This document shows positions 12,201 through 22,500 of a stretch of 22,500 nucleotides of DNA, piece by piece (the stretch's first letter is position 1; each line of letters starts with the position of its first letter). Position numbers and translations under genes: made by a program. The stretch comes from Neocallimastix lanati (nom. inval.). Its lineage: Eukaryota > Neocallimastigomycota > Neocallimastigomycetes > Neocallimastigales > Neocallimastigaceae. Location: positions 375,001 to 397,500 of the forward strand of contig JACVTC010000036.1 of assembly GCA_016946835.1 (NCBI GenBank), given 5' to 3'. A model generated the notes under the pieces. That model was not told the DNA's origin. It was given only the letters and a program-made list of their open reading frames with translations, and searched no databases.

Positions 12201-13884
12201 GATTACTTGCAGAATAATTAATGGAATGATCATTTTGATAAAATTTACTTTTACCATATAAACTTGATCTTTTCGTACTGGCACTTAATAAACTACTATT
12301 TCTAGAGAGTATTCCACTTGATTTTTTTCCTATATATGGTTTTAAATAGCCCGAGTTTGATGATTTCTTTCTTAATGGAGAGGTGATACTATTAATTGAT
12401 TTATCGGCATCAGTAGTACTAGAAATTGTTGTCATTTCATCTTCACTTTGATCATGAAGATTTGAATGATAATTTTGTTGTTTAGAACTTTTTCTATGAC
12501 CCTTCAGAGAATATCTACTACGACGACGAGTGTTATGTCTTTTAGGATTCTTTTGATATTTTCTAATGGATGAACGTTTTGAGGCGGTAGATCGAATAGA
12601 ATTGGTTCTCTTTATTTTTCCTCCCAAGGAAAGAATATGATCTTTGGCCATTAATAAAACCTTAAATAATTGATTAGAATTATCTACAGTAGCCGTTTCT
12701 ATATTGTTTTGAATATTATTTTCTGATTTACCACTGGAACCTCCGTGTCCTGGTCTAACAGAATTAAGACCCATTGGATTATTTAATTGGGGCTGTTTCT
12801 TATTACTATTACTAATATTAGAAAAGGAATTATTACTATTATTATTATTTGAAGTAATTTTTTTAAATGAATTTGATGAAAGGGGCGGTGAAAATGTTGA
12901 TGAATGCTCATTAACCATTGCTTGTGAAAATGTACGACTTCTATGATTAAGTTGGCTTCTTCTTTTCCTTGAAGCATCACCAGTCATATTTAATAATAAT
13001 GAAGTATTATAATCCTCAAAAGTGGTATCCGTAATTTGATAATTTTCTTTAGCTTCGGTTTTAAATTCATTATTGGAAAATAATGGTATATCATTAATAT
13101 CATGATTAAAATCAAAGTTTGTATTTAAATTTGGTTTAAATCTAGAATAAGAAATTGTAGTTCTTCTCTTTACAATAGAATTATTATCCTTTTTCACCTT
13201 TAAATTATTAGTACTAACATAATGATGAAGCTTCAATTGCATGATGGCTGCAGTACTATCATCCATAGTACTGGAGTCATCAGAATCCGATGGGTCATGA
13301 TTGACTTTATTATTTGCTACATGACCATAATCTTCATTTGACGTTGGCGGTTTTCTATAATACCATATACGATCTTTTAAAGGTTCATTTTCTAATTTGA
13401 AATCTTTAGAAGAATTAACACTATATTCGGATTGTGTTTCTGTTTGAGTTTCGGTACCATATTCATTATCAGTATATATTGAGGAAAGAGCATCATTTTC
13501 ACTTATAGTACTTTCAGGTGCTTTTGGATTTAATTTTCTTTTAAATAATAACAGTTCATTAACATCTTTACTATTTTCCTCAGTTGCACTTTCATCTTCA
13601 CTATCTAGTATAAATCTTCTACTAAGTTCTGCTGATAATTCTTCTGCTATATTATTACTAAAAGGATTAGTATATGAAATTTTATTGTTATCATGATCTT
13701 GACTATCATCTAAAAATGAATTCATAGACAATGATGATCTTTTACTTTGAAAAGTGTTACTATCTTTTATCATTTCATTTAAAAGTTGACTTTCTGGGTT
13801 ATATATAACCGAAGGTGAACCCAAGCTATTTTTTATACTTGTAAAAGTACCTTCCCGAGCGTTATTATTTTCAGTTTTCTCCAT
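9247..13884 (-). CDS. PX-domain protein, two exons, about 1408 aa
   Basis: Exon 1 is 13884-12111 (591 codons plus one base) and exon 2 is 11699-9247. The intron 12110-11700 has donor G|GTATTT and acceptor TTACTTAG; the joined codon is GAT (Asp592), and the frame runs on to TAA at 9247. The start is the first ATG of the open frame, in an A-rich context. The PX domain spans about residues 858-973: RYRQF (902-906) is the usual lipid-contacting Arg motif, FPKKTFF (about 927-933) the Pro-containing loop, and NRAFAFSSLMSFV carries the conserved second Arg (about 944). PX domains bind phosphoinositides, classically PI3P, so a role in endosomal or plasma-membrane trafficking or polarity is likely. 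The rest is disordered and rich in Ser, Asn and Thr. It has an NPF motif (73-75, an EH-domain ligand type), a strongly basic stretch (about 423-470, including RRRSR), an acidic patch after the splice (YDYDEEEESV) and an (RP)4 run (PRPRPRPRPR) near the C-terminus. No BAR, SH3 or GAP domain is visible, so it is not a standard sorting nexin or Bem protein. No frame breaks. Confident as a PX gene; function inferred. Confidence 0.9.
11700..12110 (-). other. Phase-1 intron of the PX gene
   Basis: The 411-nt intron lies between AATG|GTATTT and TTACTTAG|ATAAACC. Exon sequence on both sides is Ser/Asn/Asp-rich and mixed in base use, while the intron is nearly pure A/T. Reading through it from exon 1 meets a stop after 12 codons, and exon 2 is open back to the acceptor. 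That, with the matching phase, supports splicing. The 70-codon frame inside it is repeat translation. Confidence 0.85.
11733..11912. repeat. Degenerate ~60-bp tandem repeat inside the intron
   Basis: Units start at 11733, 11791 and 11854 with TATTAATAAAATA and run through AAATTAAATAxT, ATATAAxGATTTAATAAAAA and ATATATxA. The first two are 58 and 63 bp and align along their length; the third decays after about 25 bp. A further copy of the head (TATTAATAAAATAATAATAA) begins at 12087 and overlaps the splice donor. Confidence 0.75.
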
Positions 13885-14200
13885 TATTAAATTGAAAATA
13901 AAATTAAAATAAAAATAAAAATTGAAAAAAAAAAAAAAATTATAATTTTACTTTTGTATGTGATAAATTTGTAGTTTTTTTTTTTTTTTTTTTTTTTTTT
14001 ATTTTTTTGGTATGTGTGTTACGTATTGGTCTACAAATAAAATATTATTTTAAAAGAAAATTATAATTTTTTAAAAAAAAAAGTTTTTATTTTCCTTTGA
14101 AGAATTTCTATATATATAATTATATATCTATAATCAATTCTATTGCACGAAACGACGACAATAATATAAAGCTTTATTTTTTATTTTTTTTTTTTTTTAA
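13885..14200 (-). promoter_or_regulatory. PX gene upstream region with CCAAT box
   Basis: The minus strand has GACCAATACG, with CCAAT at 14029-14025, 141 nt before the ATG. This matches the binding site of the HAP/NF-Y complex and is a normal distance for a fungal promoter. It stands in one of the few mixed-base patches here. A long A tract (minus strand, 14000-13980) lies between it and the start and could keep nucleosomes off. A second mixed patch, GTCGTCGTTTCGTGCAATAG, lies on the minus strand near 14159-14140. A TATA box cannot be told apart from the AT background. Confidence 0.4.
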
Positions 14201-14394
14201 AAAAAAAAAAATAAAAATAAAATAAAATACAATTAAAATTGAAAAATATCTAAATTTAAATATATAAAAAAATACTTTTTTATTAAAGTTAATACTCTTT
14301 TATATTAATTAATATAGATATTATTATTTTTTTTTATTATTATGTTTTTTTTTTATTTTTTTTTAAAAGTATATAACTATTTTATGATGGGAAC

Positions 14395-14426
<32 letters not shown>

Positions 14427-14840
14427 TTAATATTTAATACATATAACAAGAATTTAGTTTTCTTTCTTAATTTAAGAACCTAAATATAAATTTTAAAATA
14501 AAAAGGTTTAAAAGATTAGTTCTAATAAAATCTTATACTAATAATAATCTATCACTCTTCTTTATTATTTTTATTTTCATCATTTAGAAAAAAAAATAAA
14601 ATAATAAAAAATATTTATAATAGTAATAAAAAAAATACAAAACAATTTTCTTTTTCTTTAAAAATATGAGAATAATATACTACATGTATATTTTTTAATA
14701 TTTTTTTTTAATATTTTTTTTTTTTTTTTGAATTGTTCCTGTTATTATTTAGATTATTATTTACTTTTATTTTTTTGTTTTAAGTTTTATTTTAATAATC
14801 TTAATTTCCATATTTTTTATTATTAAAATATGATGTCAAC

Positions 14841-14880
<40 letters not shown>

Positions 14881-17099
14881 AATTTGAATTTGAATTTGAA
14901 TTTGTTTATTAATTTTATTCTTTTATTATATCTATTGCTCTTTTTCTTTTCTTTTATATATATAACAAAAATAAGATTTCCTTTTTTCTTTTTATTAATA
15001 AAGATTAAAATATAATATAAAGGTTAACTTTTTAATGATATGTTTAATATATATAATATACAATGTAAAATATAATTTTTGATTTTAAATAATAATAATA
15101 TTACTTTAAAAAATAAAAATCAAAAAAAAAAAAAAAAAAAAAAAAAAAATAAAAATAAAAAAGAGGAATTTAATTTATTGAGATAGTTCCTTTTTTTCTT
15201 CACCCTTTCCAAAGAATATTTAACAATTATTTAATTATTATTTTTCTTTTTAAAAAAAATAATATTATTAAATAATTTATTAAATTTTCTTTTGCTTTTT
15301 TTTTTTTTTATCTATCTTCTTTTTTTTTTCAATTCCTCTTTTTTTTCAAAATTATAGAACTAAATAATAATTAATAATAAAAAAAAAAAATAAAAATAAA
15401 AACAAAGTAAAGAAAAAATAAAAAAAAAAATGGAAAAGGTATAAACGAAAAAAAAAAATTAATTATATTAATGAATACTATATAATATATAAATGATTAT
15501 ATAATATTATACTCTATTATATTGAATAATATAATTGTAAATATATTATTATACTGAATAATAATTCGATTCTATTATTTATTTACTTCTATAACAAAAC
15601 CTAAATAGGATACAAAAAATTATTAAAATTTTATAATATATGTTGAAATATATTATAATCGACTATTATACAATATATCTAGTTAATTGTTTGAATTTGT
15701 GATATATTAAGATATATTAAGATATTATTATTTTAATAATTAATTATTTGTAAATATATTATTAACTAAAGTTCAAAATATGAAATTTTAATTTTTCTTT
15801 AATTCTATTGGATAAAATAAATAATATTTAAAAAGAATTTCTATATAATATTATTTTAAATAGTTTCATATATATTATCAATTAATTATTTATATATTAT
15901 TTAATATTATTTTGTTAGGCTTATTGTGATACCTTGAATAATCTTTTTATTCCATAATATAAAAACATAACTTTAATTTCTATTAATTTAATATATTTTA
16001 AAAAATTTTATATAAAAAAGGAAATATAACGTAATAATTTACGTATAATAATAGTATATTTCATTATATATATTAATATAAAATAATATATTCTTTTATA
16101 TATTGTAGAATAGTAATGACTTTTTCATAAAGTTTTTAAATAATAAAAAATTTAAAAAAATTACAAAAAAAAAAAAAATAATAAAATTATACCTAAACTA
16201 AAAAAACACAAATAATAATATTAATAAACTTAATAATAAATAATTTCACTTTTTAAATCAGTGATTTATGATATTTATGTCTTAAATTGAAAAATATAAA
16301 AATAAATTATTGAATCTTATAATGACTGATGTATTAATTTTTCAATTTTTCTTTTTAAATATGTTTAATTTCATTTCTCATTGACCTCTTAAATAAATAT
16401 TTATTTATATTTTTTTTTTAATTTCATTATTTGATATATTGTTGTTTTGTCATTACTTTTTTTTTTTTTTTTAATTTTTATTGTTATTTATATTTATATT
16501 TTTTTTTTGAAAATTGTTACTATTACTATTTAAATATACTATTTTGATATCTTATATTTATTTTTCTCATTATTTTTTTTATAAATATTAAATGAATTGT
16601 TTTTAATTTTTTTCTTTTTAAAAAAAAAATAAATATGTAAATAAAAATAATTACCTTTTTTTAAAAAAAAAATATAACATATACCAATAATACTATTTCT
16701 TTATGAAATTAAAAAAAATATTATTGATATATATATATATTTATAAATAGGAACTTTTGCTTTTTGTCGTTATTAATGTTTTTTTTTTTTTTTTTTTTTT
16801 TTTTGTACACCTTTTATTTTTTGTCTTTTTGCTTTTATTTTTTCCTTTTGAATATTTATTCCCGTTTAAAAGTATTATTGATTAATATTTCTTTTATATG
16901 TTTGTTAAACACTGGTTATTATATATACAAAATTATTAATTGTTATTTTATTATTATTATTATAAATAATTTACAAAATATATATAATTTAAACTTAATT
17001 AAAATAAATTATTAAAATAAATATTTAATAATAAGTTAATAATAATAAAAAAAAATTAAATATATTATTATAATAATAATAATAATTTTTATTTTATTA

Positions 17100-17161
17100 T
17101 TTTTTTTTTTTTTTTTTTTTTTTTTTTGATAATTATTTTATTTTTATAATTAATTTATTTT

Positions 17162-17203
<42 letters not shown>
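17100..17203. repeat. T28 / A35 inverted homopolymers
   Basis: A T run at 17100-17127 is followed 41 bases later by an A run at 17169-17203. Together they can pair into a long T:A hairpin. Confidence 0.85.
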
Positions 17204-17205
<2 letters not shown>

Positions 17206-17395
17206 AAAATATTGTACTTGTTTTATTTTTATATAGTACATTATTCAATAATAATAACTTATAGAATATCCTTTAATATTATTAACATATTTTATTTGTT
17301 TTATTAGTATTACCAATTAATTGATAGACCTTTCAATATAGTTTTTTTTTATATTGTTTATTATTCTTTAAACATCTATAATAATAATAAAAAAA

Positions 17396-17396
<1 letters not shown>

Positions 17397-17460
<64 letters not shown>
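17397..17460. repeat. (ATT)21 microsatellite
   Basis: An uninterrupted ATT array of about 21 units, preceded on its left by a short run of AAT units (17379-17388), so the two ends are complementary. Confidence 0.93.
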
Positions 17461-17461
<1 letters not shown>

Positions 17462-18150
17462 TTATTCCACTCTATTAATAAACTTTAAAATTCAATAATT
17501 TTTTTTATTGAATATATTAATATATGATAAAATATATTAAAATAAAATGAATATATTAAATTGAAATTTTAAAATTTATATTAAAAAATAATTGATAAAT
17601 AAATAATACTAATGAAAATAATAAATAATAATGAAAATAATAATTAGTAATAATGAAAATAATAATTAATAGATAAATAATAATAGATAATAGATAAATA
17701 ATAATAGATAATAGATATATAATAATAATTAACATACAAATATTAGTAAATACAAATGAAAATAATATTGATGAATAGTAATTAATAATAAATAATGAAT
17801 AAAAATGAAATAATTCAAATTTCATTTAATAAGAAGTTATTGGACCATGATGACCATTAATTAAATAAAATAAGTAAATAAATGAATAAATAATAAAATA
17901 GAAGGATTGTTTAACCATCATATTCCATAGAAATATTTGTCCAAAAAATAACAATATATGAATAAAAATAAAGCTTTATATTTAAATTAGGAATATAGAA
18001 TAGAATATTTTTAAAGTAATAATGGTTATAATGACTAAAATAATAAAATTGATATATTTATAAAATTTATGATTATCTTTTTTATTATAATTTTTTTAAA
18101 TAATATTGAAGTTTATAAATAATTGTTTACTTTTTAAAAAAAACTTATAA

Positions 18151-18270
18151 ACAGATTATGTAATGATTAGACTAGTAGGAAGAAGCAAATTAGGTCCTTA
18201 TTTTTATGGACCATTCAAAGTAGTTAATAAACAAAAATTCAATACTTTACATTTATTATATATATTATAA
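18151..18270 (+). pseudogene. Ty3/gypsy integrase GPY/F-domain relic
   Basis: The plus frame, open from just after a TAA at 18148, reads TDYVMIRLVGRSKLGPYFYG, then PFKVVNKQKFNTLHL, and meets TAA at 18268-18270. This is the C-terminal GPY/F module of Ty3/gypsy (Metaviridae) integrases: the GDxV entry, the K/R-S-K-L core, the Gly-Pro-Tyr/Phe motif (here both GPY and GPF are present) and the following Asn-Thr-Leu strand. That module follows the catalytic core and helps bind DNA and choose targets. Nothing of the catalytic core or LTRs is visible next to it, and the frame ends right after the domain. It is a short, old scrap of a retrotransposon. Confidence 0.72.
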
Positions 18271-19218
18271 TTATTAGTATTATTATTTGTTAATTAAAAA
18301 AATGTCCCTTTTTATAAACTTATTTAAATTAAAAAAAAAAATCTATGATTAGAGTTTATGAAGTATATATATAATATTTATTTATTTAGTGATTGTTTTA
18401 TTTATTTAAATAAAATAAAAAATTTAAAGTTAAAAAGGAATATTTTAACAATAACACTGTTTTAATCTTTTTTTTTTATTTTATTTTTTATTTTTTTTTT
18501 TTTTTTAATTAAAATCTTTCTCTTTCTATTCACATACATATTTAATTAAAAAAAAAAAAAATAAAATAAAAATTAGTAAATATAAAAATAAGTAAACTCA
18601 ATAAGGAATGAGTCCAAAATTAAGAATAAATGAAATAAATATGCATATATATAAATAATATATGTTTTTATATTAAAATATTTATTTAGTATAAATAAAA
18701 TAAATAAATAAAACAGGTTTTTTTTTTTCATTTTATTTATTATTATTTTTTTAATATATCAATAATATTAAATATTTTTAAATAAAAAAAATTATCCTTT
18801 TTTAGAATTTATTTCAGTAGACAGGCAATGCAATCCTTCATTGTAAAGTTCTATAGAATTAATTTTTTCTTTTTATGATGTCCAGTACTCATTCTTATAG
18901 TTAATGTTCTAAACTTTTTCATAAATGGAAATATATATATATATATTTTTACTATTATAAAGATGGAGTTTTGATAAAGAACTAGTAAAATATTCATTAA
19001 AAGCCTCTTTATATATACAAATCTAAATCAAATAGTATATTATTGATCCTTATAAAAAAAATATATATGTATGATTCTAATATGATTTTTATATATATAA
19101 CATCATTAGAGGATAGTTTAATACTTCAAGATAGAAAATCTTAGTTGAATAGGTTAATGGTGGTATTAATAAAAGTGAATTTTTCATTTACTATAAAAGT
19201 AACCTGAATTTTTTTAAT
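18271..19218. other. Intergenic stretch with mixed-base patches
   Basis: Mostly AT, with less biased patches at 18805-18930 and 19105-19215. On the plus strand 19116-19140 reads SLILQDRKS and then a stop, which is faintly like the start of a retroelement RNase H (…LLQDGKPI). On the minus strand 18927-18856 reads PFMKKFRTLTIRMSTGHHKK and on to a stop. Neither is long enough to assign. They may be pieces of the same element as the flanking relics. Confidence 0.4.
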
Positions 19219-19319
19219 CGACTGGCTAAATACACAACAAGATGATTGCCATAAATAGATATTTTAAATTTGAGTTGACACTACAACCCAATAAGGAAAG
19301 TGACATTCCAAAGAAATAA
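19219..19319 (+). pseudogene. Possible Ty3/gypsy RNase H end, frameshifted
   Basis: One plus frame (19219-19245) reads RLAKYTTR and stops. An overlapping frame (19242-19319) reads NRYFKFELTLQPNKESDIPK and ends in TAA. Read together they resemble the end of gypsy-type RNase H, where RW, a Tyr/Phe-x-Phe-x-Leu strand and then P-G-K-x-N come before the integrase. The Gly of PGK is Asn here and the ADALSR end is absent. The order relative to the GPY/F relic at 18151 is reversed for one element, so these would be separate insertions. Weak call. Confidence 0.28.
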
Positions 19320-21230
19320 ACTATAAAAAAAATAAAAAACTTTTTTTTTTTTTAATTTATCAATTAATTTATTCCATTCCTTTTTTATTATTATTTATTA
19401 TATTATCATTTATTATTTATTATTTATTATTTATTATTTATTATTTATTATTTATTACTTAATTATTTATTATTTATTATTTATTATTTATTATTCAATT
19501 ATTTATTATTCAATTATTTATTTATTATTAATTTTACTATAACCACTCAAATTTCTATAAAAGTTAATTATGTAATAATGAGCAAAAAAAAAAAAAAATT
19601 TTTATATAATAAAATAATTATTATAATTAAAAAGAAAAACACTATCAAACAAACTTTCACTCATTTTAATTTATCTTTATTAAATAGAATAATATTGATA
19701 TATTAAAGAAATTAGGACATACTTTTTGTCGTTGGCTAATCTATGGGATTACCAAAAAGGATGCTGCCAAAAATATTTAAAAAAAAGTAAAACATAAATA
19801 AAATATATATTTATTTATTTTATTAATTTTTTTGGAGTTTTAAAAAAAAATTAAAAAAAAAACATCTATATATATAATAAAATGAATGAATGAATAATTA
19901 TTAAACAATAATGCAAAACATAGAACGAACAATTCTAAATTTAATATCGAAAAATGAAAAAAAAAAAAAAAAAAAAATGAATTAATCTATATAGAAAAAT
20001 TTTAATAATAATAATAATTAAAAAAAAAAAATTAAAATGAAATAAATTAAATAATTTAATGCCATGCCATTCATTTCCTCTTCATTAACTAATAACTCAT
20101 AAATAAATTTTTATTTATTTAAAGCAAAAAAAAAAATAAAATTAAATAAAATTAAAAATATAATTAAATATCTATTTAAATAATTAATCATTAATATAAT
20201 TATTAATATAATTAATAGGTTAATATAAATATATAATAAATAATTAATATATTAAAAATTTTAGACCGTTTTTTATTTATTTTTTTTTTTTATTTATCTA
20301 TTTATTTATCAATTTAAGTATTAAATTAAATTTCAACAAATTTTAAATTATATTATATAAATCTAAATCTAACCTTTTTAATATATGCCTATTAACCATT
20401 GGCTAAATTTTTCTGAAATAAATTAAAAAATAAAGTTTTAAAAAAAAAACATGTTGGATACATTATTATAAAAAAAAAAAGATAATTAATTAAAAAAAAA
20501 AGAATTTATTAATTAAACATAAATAATTAAATTAAATAAATATATATAGTTATAAATGAAAAAGTAAATAAATTATAAATAAATAATTTCAATTAGTTAT
20601 ATATATATTTATAAATGAATAAAATAATAATTTAATTCATCACTAAATTAATTAATATATTTAAATGAATGAAATAAATAAATATATATAATATTCCTAT
20701 TGATATAAATGAATAAAATAAATAAATAAAATTAAATTAATATGTATATATATATATATATTAAATTTATTCTATATAAATAAAGCAACTTTATTATTTA
20801 AAAAAAGAATAATAGTTAAATAGTTTAATTGGAAGAATAATTTAAAAACTTTTTTATTATTAAAAAAAAAAAAAAAAAGAAAATTTTAAAGTTTAATATC
20901 AATCATAGGAATTAATAATAATCATAATAGTTCATATATAGTAACCTTAAAAATTTTATTAAATCACATAAATGATTAAAATCATTTTATATTTAAAATA
21001 TTAAAATATTAAAACATTTATCATTTAATTATTTATTATTTGTTTATTAGTAATTATTAATAAGTATTATTAATTATTTTTTTTACTTTATTTAATATTT
21101 TTTATTATTAACAAAAGGTTTTTTTATTAATAATTAATATTTATATTTTTAATGTTTTTCATCAATTAATTATTTTTTTTTGATACTATTAATATTATCT
21201 CTATCAATTTTATATAATATTTTTATATAC
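19320..21230. other. AT-rich intergenic stretch
   Basis: AT-rich DNA with A runs and an array of TTTATTA units (listed separately). A mixed patch at 19705-19775 is open in two plus frames (one reads RTYFLSLANLWDYQKGCCQK) but matches nothing I know. A patch at 20060-20100 contains the tandem ATGCCATGCC. No gene or RNA can be supported. Confidence 0.6.
19386..19530. repeat. TTTATTA heptamer array
   Basis: About twenty tandem TTTATTA units, interrupted near 19457 and from 19495 on by CTTAATTA and CAATTA variants. Confidence 0.85.
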
Positions 21231-21421
21231 AGTGTCCTGTTCCTCTGGGATGGTAAGGACGCCACCTATAGTTGGCTCTGCTTTCCCTCGAGGATCGCGT
21301 AGGGTGCTTCTATATGGAGTTTCTTTGCTTATGGGGAGTTGAGAGCGTCGACGCCGTATCGGTATGGCAGTTAATCATACACCCATATTACTATATGGGG
21401 AAGACCAAAGTCTTCAGTCAT
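21231..21421 (+). ncRNA. Structured RNA candidate or SINE-like element
   Basis: A 190-nt island of roughly even base mix stands alone in nearly pure AT DNA, has stops in all frames and ends in an A15 tract. It folds locally almost end to end. GTCC (21234-21237) pairs with GGAC (21257-21260) around TCC-TCTG-GGA. GCCA pairs with TGGC (21261-21276). CCTCGAGG (21286-21293) and GCGTCGACGC (21345-21354) are self-complementary. GCCGTA-TCGG-TATGGC (21353-21368) has a G-U pair that exists only in plus-strand RNA. CCCATAT-TACT-ATATGGG (21382-21399) has 7 bp, and GAAGAC-CAAA-GTCTTC (21400-21415) 6 bp, directly abutting. I find no match to 5S, 5.8S, SRP, U1-U6, tRNA or a TPP riboswitch. The A tail suggests a retroposed RNA, but I see no clear target-site duplication. 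The strand is inferred from the wobble pair and the tail. Confidence 0.55.
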
Positions 21422-22500
21422 AAAAAAAAAAAAAAATTTATTTAATTCATTTCTATTTGTTTAATTATTGATATATTTACTTATTTATTAATTATATATT
21501 TATTTAGCAATTTATTTATATATTTATTTATTTCTTATAGAATTATCTAAAAATTGGCTTTTTTATTTATTCAATTTTTCTTTTCCTTTTTTAACCATTT
21601 TTAAATTAAAAAAACGAAAACTTTAATTTTTATTAAAACAATCAAAATTACCAAATTCTTTTTTCTATACAATTGACAGCTATATATTCCTATTAAAATA
21701 TAATATATTTTGCATATATTAAAACAAAATAATGGTATATAACTATTTTTCAAAAATTTAAAAATTTAATAGAATTCATATCAACTTTAATATATTTAAA
21801 ATATATTCCAAATATATTCATTTAATATATTTAGGAATTGGATAAAAAAAAAAAAAAAAAAAAAAAACCCGAATAAAAATAATCAAAATGAAGATATTTA
21901 AATAATTAAAACAAATAAATAAATAAATATGTGTATATATAAAATAAATTAAAATATATAATTGATTCTTCTTTATAAAATTATAGAAAATAGAAATATT
22001 TGAAGGAGTTCTAAAAAAAAAAAATAGAAATAAAATAAATAAATGAAAGAAAAAATGGATGTAAACTTTTTTTTCATTGTTTATCTAGTTAATATTAAAA
22101 CTGAATTTAAAAAGCAAAAATAATGAAAAAAAAAAATAAAAAAAAATAGTTTTAAATATAAAATAAAATTAATATTAAAAAAGAATTAAGATCAAAAAAT
22201 ACAAAGTAGAATAAATTTATTTATTTTTTTTTTTTTTGTATTTTTTTAAAATAAATTTATTCTACTTATAATGATTCATTATTAATGATATTATAAAGGT
22301 TTCATTGGTAATTATTAATATTAATATATAATCATATATATATATATAAAAGGATTAGTAAATATATATAAATATATGAATTTTCTTTGTTAATTGCAAA
22401 ACTATTAATATTAATAATAAATCAATAAATAAATAATACTCATGAAAACTAGATTAACTATTAATAATAATTAATAATTAATAATTAATAATAATAAAAA
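21422..22500. other. AT-rich intergenic stretch to window end
   Basis: AT-rich DNA with an A run (21845-21867), a brief mixed patch at 21660-21690, and the inverted repeat at 22204-22267. No coding region or RNA can be supported. Confidence 0.65.
22204..22267. repeat. 19-bp perfect inverted repeat
   Basis: AAGTAGAATAAATTTATTT (22204-22222) and its exact reverse complement (22249-22267) flank a 26-base T-rich spacer. It would form a strong hairpin or cruciform, and could be a small terminal-inverted-repeat remnant or a bidirectional terminator-like structure. Confidence 0.85.

Larger units (their letters stand above)
14201..18150. other. AT-rich intergenic stretch
   Basis: This contains T and A runs, ATT arrays (14400-14426 and 17397-17460), a GAATTT hexamer repeat (14880-14904) after a 36-T run, and degenerate AATAATAGATA repeats (17630-17730). 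A C/T-rich stretch (15190-15350) precedes an ATGGAAAAGGTATAA at 15430, which resembles a promoter and start but stops at once. The open frames at 14830-15015, 16764-17015 and 17556-17825 are translated low-complexity DNA. No gene can be supported. Confidence 0.65.

Noticed and set aside
15430-15444. Gene start ATGGAAAAG|GTATAA after a C/T-rich stretch
   Set aside because: It stops after four codons, and no acceptor with following coding sequence was found downstream.
14830-17825. Open frames at 14830-15015, 16764-17015 and 17556-17825
   Set aside because: They are composed of T/ATT repeats and lack complexity, splice signals or any family.
21271-21350. Pol III A and B boxes inside the structured island
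   Set aside because: The nearest matches (AGTTGGCTCTG and GAGTTGAGAGC) miss conserved positions of both boxes.

Overview
The window reads as nuclear DNA of an extremely AT-rich eukaryote. The best fit is an anaerobic gut fungus (Neocallimastigomycota). The grounds are intergenic DNA made almost only of A/T homopolymers, (TAA)n/(ATT)n tracts and AT minisatellites; one large, intact, Asn/Ser-rich gene that is clearly less AT-rich than its flanks; GT-AG introns with GTAAGT, GTATTT or GTAATT donors; and relics of Ty3/gypsy-type retroelements. The placement is inferred from composition and gene style. No rRNA or other marker gene is present.

Layout, left to right. 95-655 is a minisatellite of 52-56 bp units built on an AAAAT core. 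656-3112 is AT desert with two long T runs and a small relic resembling the last exon of the next gene. 3113-4156 (minus) is a multi-exon gene for a small four-helix membrane protein. Its exons and introns are recognisable, but several single-base frame breaks make it a probable pseudogene. 4157-5780 is AT desert with a dispersed repeat shared with 1431-1493. 5781-5993 is a near-perfect 40-bp tandem repeat. 6615-6701 (plus) may be an integrase scrap. 6784-7598 (minus) is an unrecognised three-exon coding relic with phase-compatible splice sites and one frameshift. 7599-9246 is low-complexity DNA with a (TAA)32-A41 compound repeat.

9247-13884 (minus) is the one gene that looks intact. Two long open frames join through a 411-nt phase-1 intron into a protein of about 1408 residues with a single PX (phosphoinositide-binding) domain near residues 858-973, set in long disordered Ser/Asn/Thr-rich and basic flanks. 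A CCAAT box lies 141 nt upstream of its start.

13885-21230 is mostly AT desert. It holds a Ty3/gypsy integrase GPY/F-domain relic (18151-18270, plus), a weaker RNase H-like relic (about 19219-19319, plus) and a TTTATTA repeat. At 21231-21421 an isolated, GC-balanced, non-coding island carries a string of perfect or near-perfect short hairpins and runs straight into an A15 tract. It is the best candidate here for an undescribed structured RNA or SINE-like element. The rest, to 22500, is AT desert with one 19-bp inverted repeat.

The genes do not form a pathway. The PX protein probably acts at phosphoinositide-bearing membranes, the four-helix protein was an integral membrane protein, and everything else is repeat or decayed mobile DNA.
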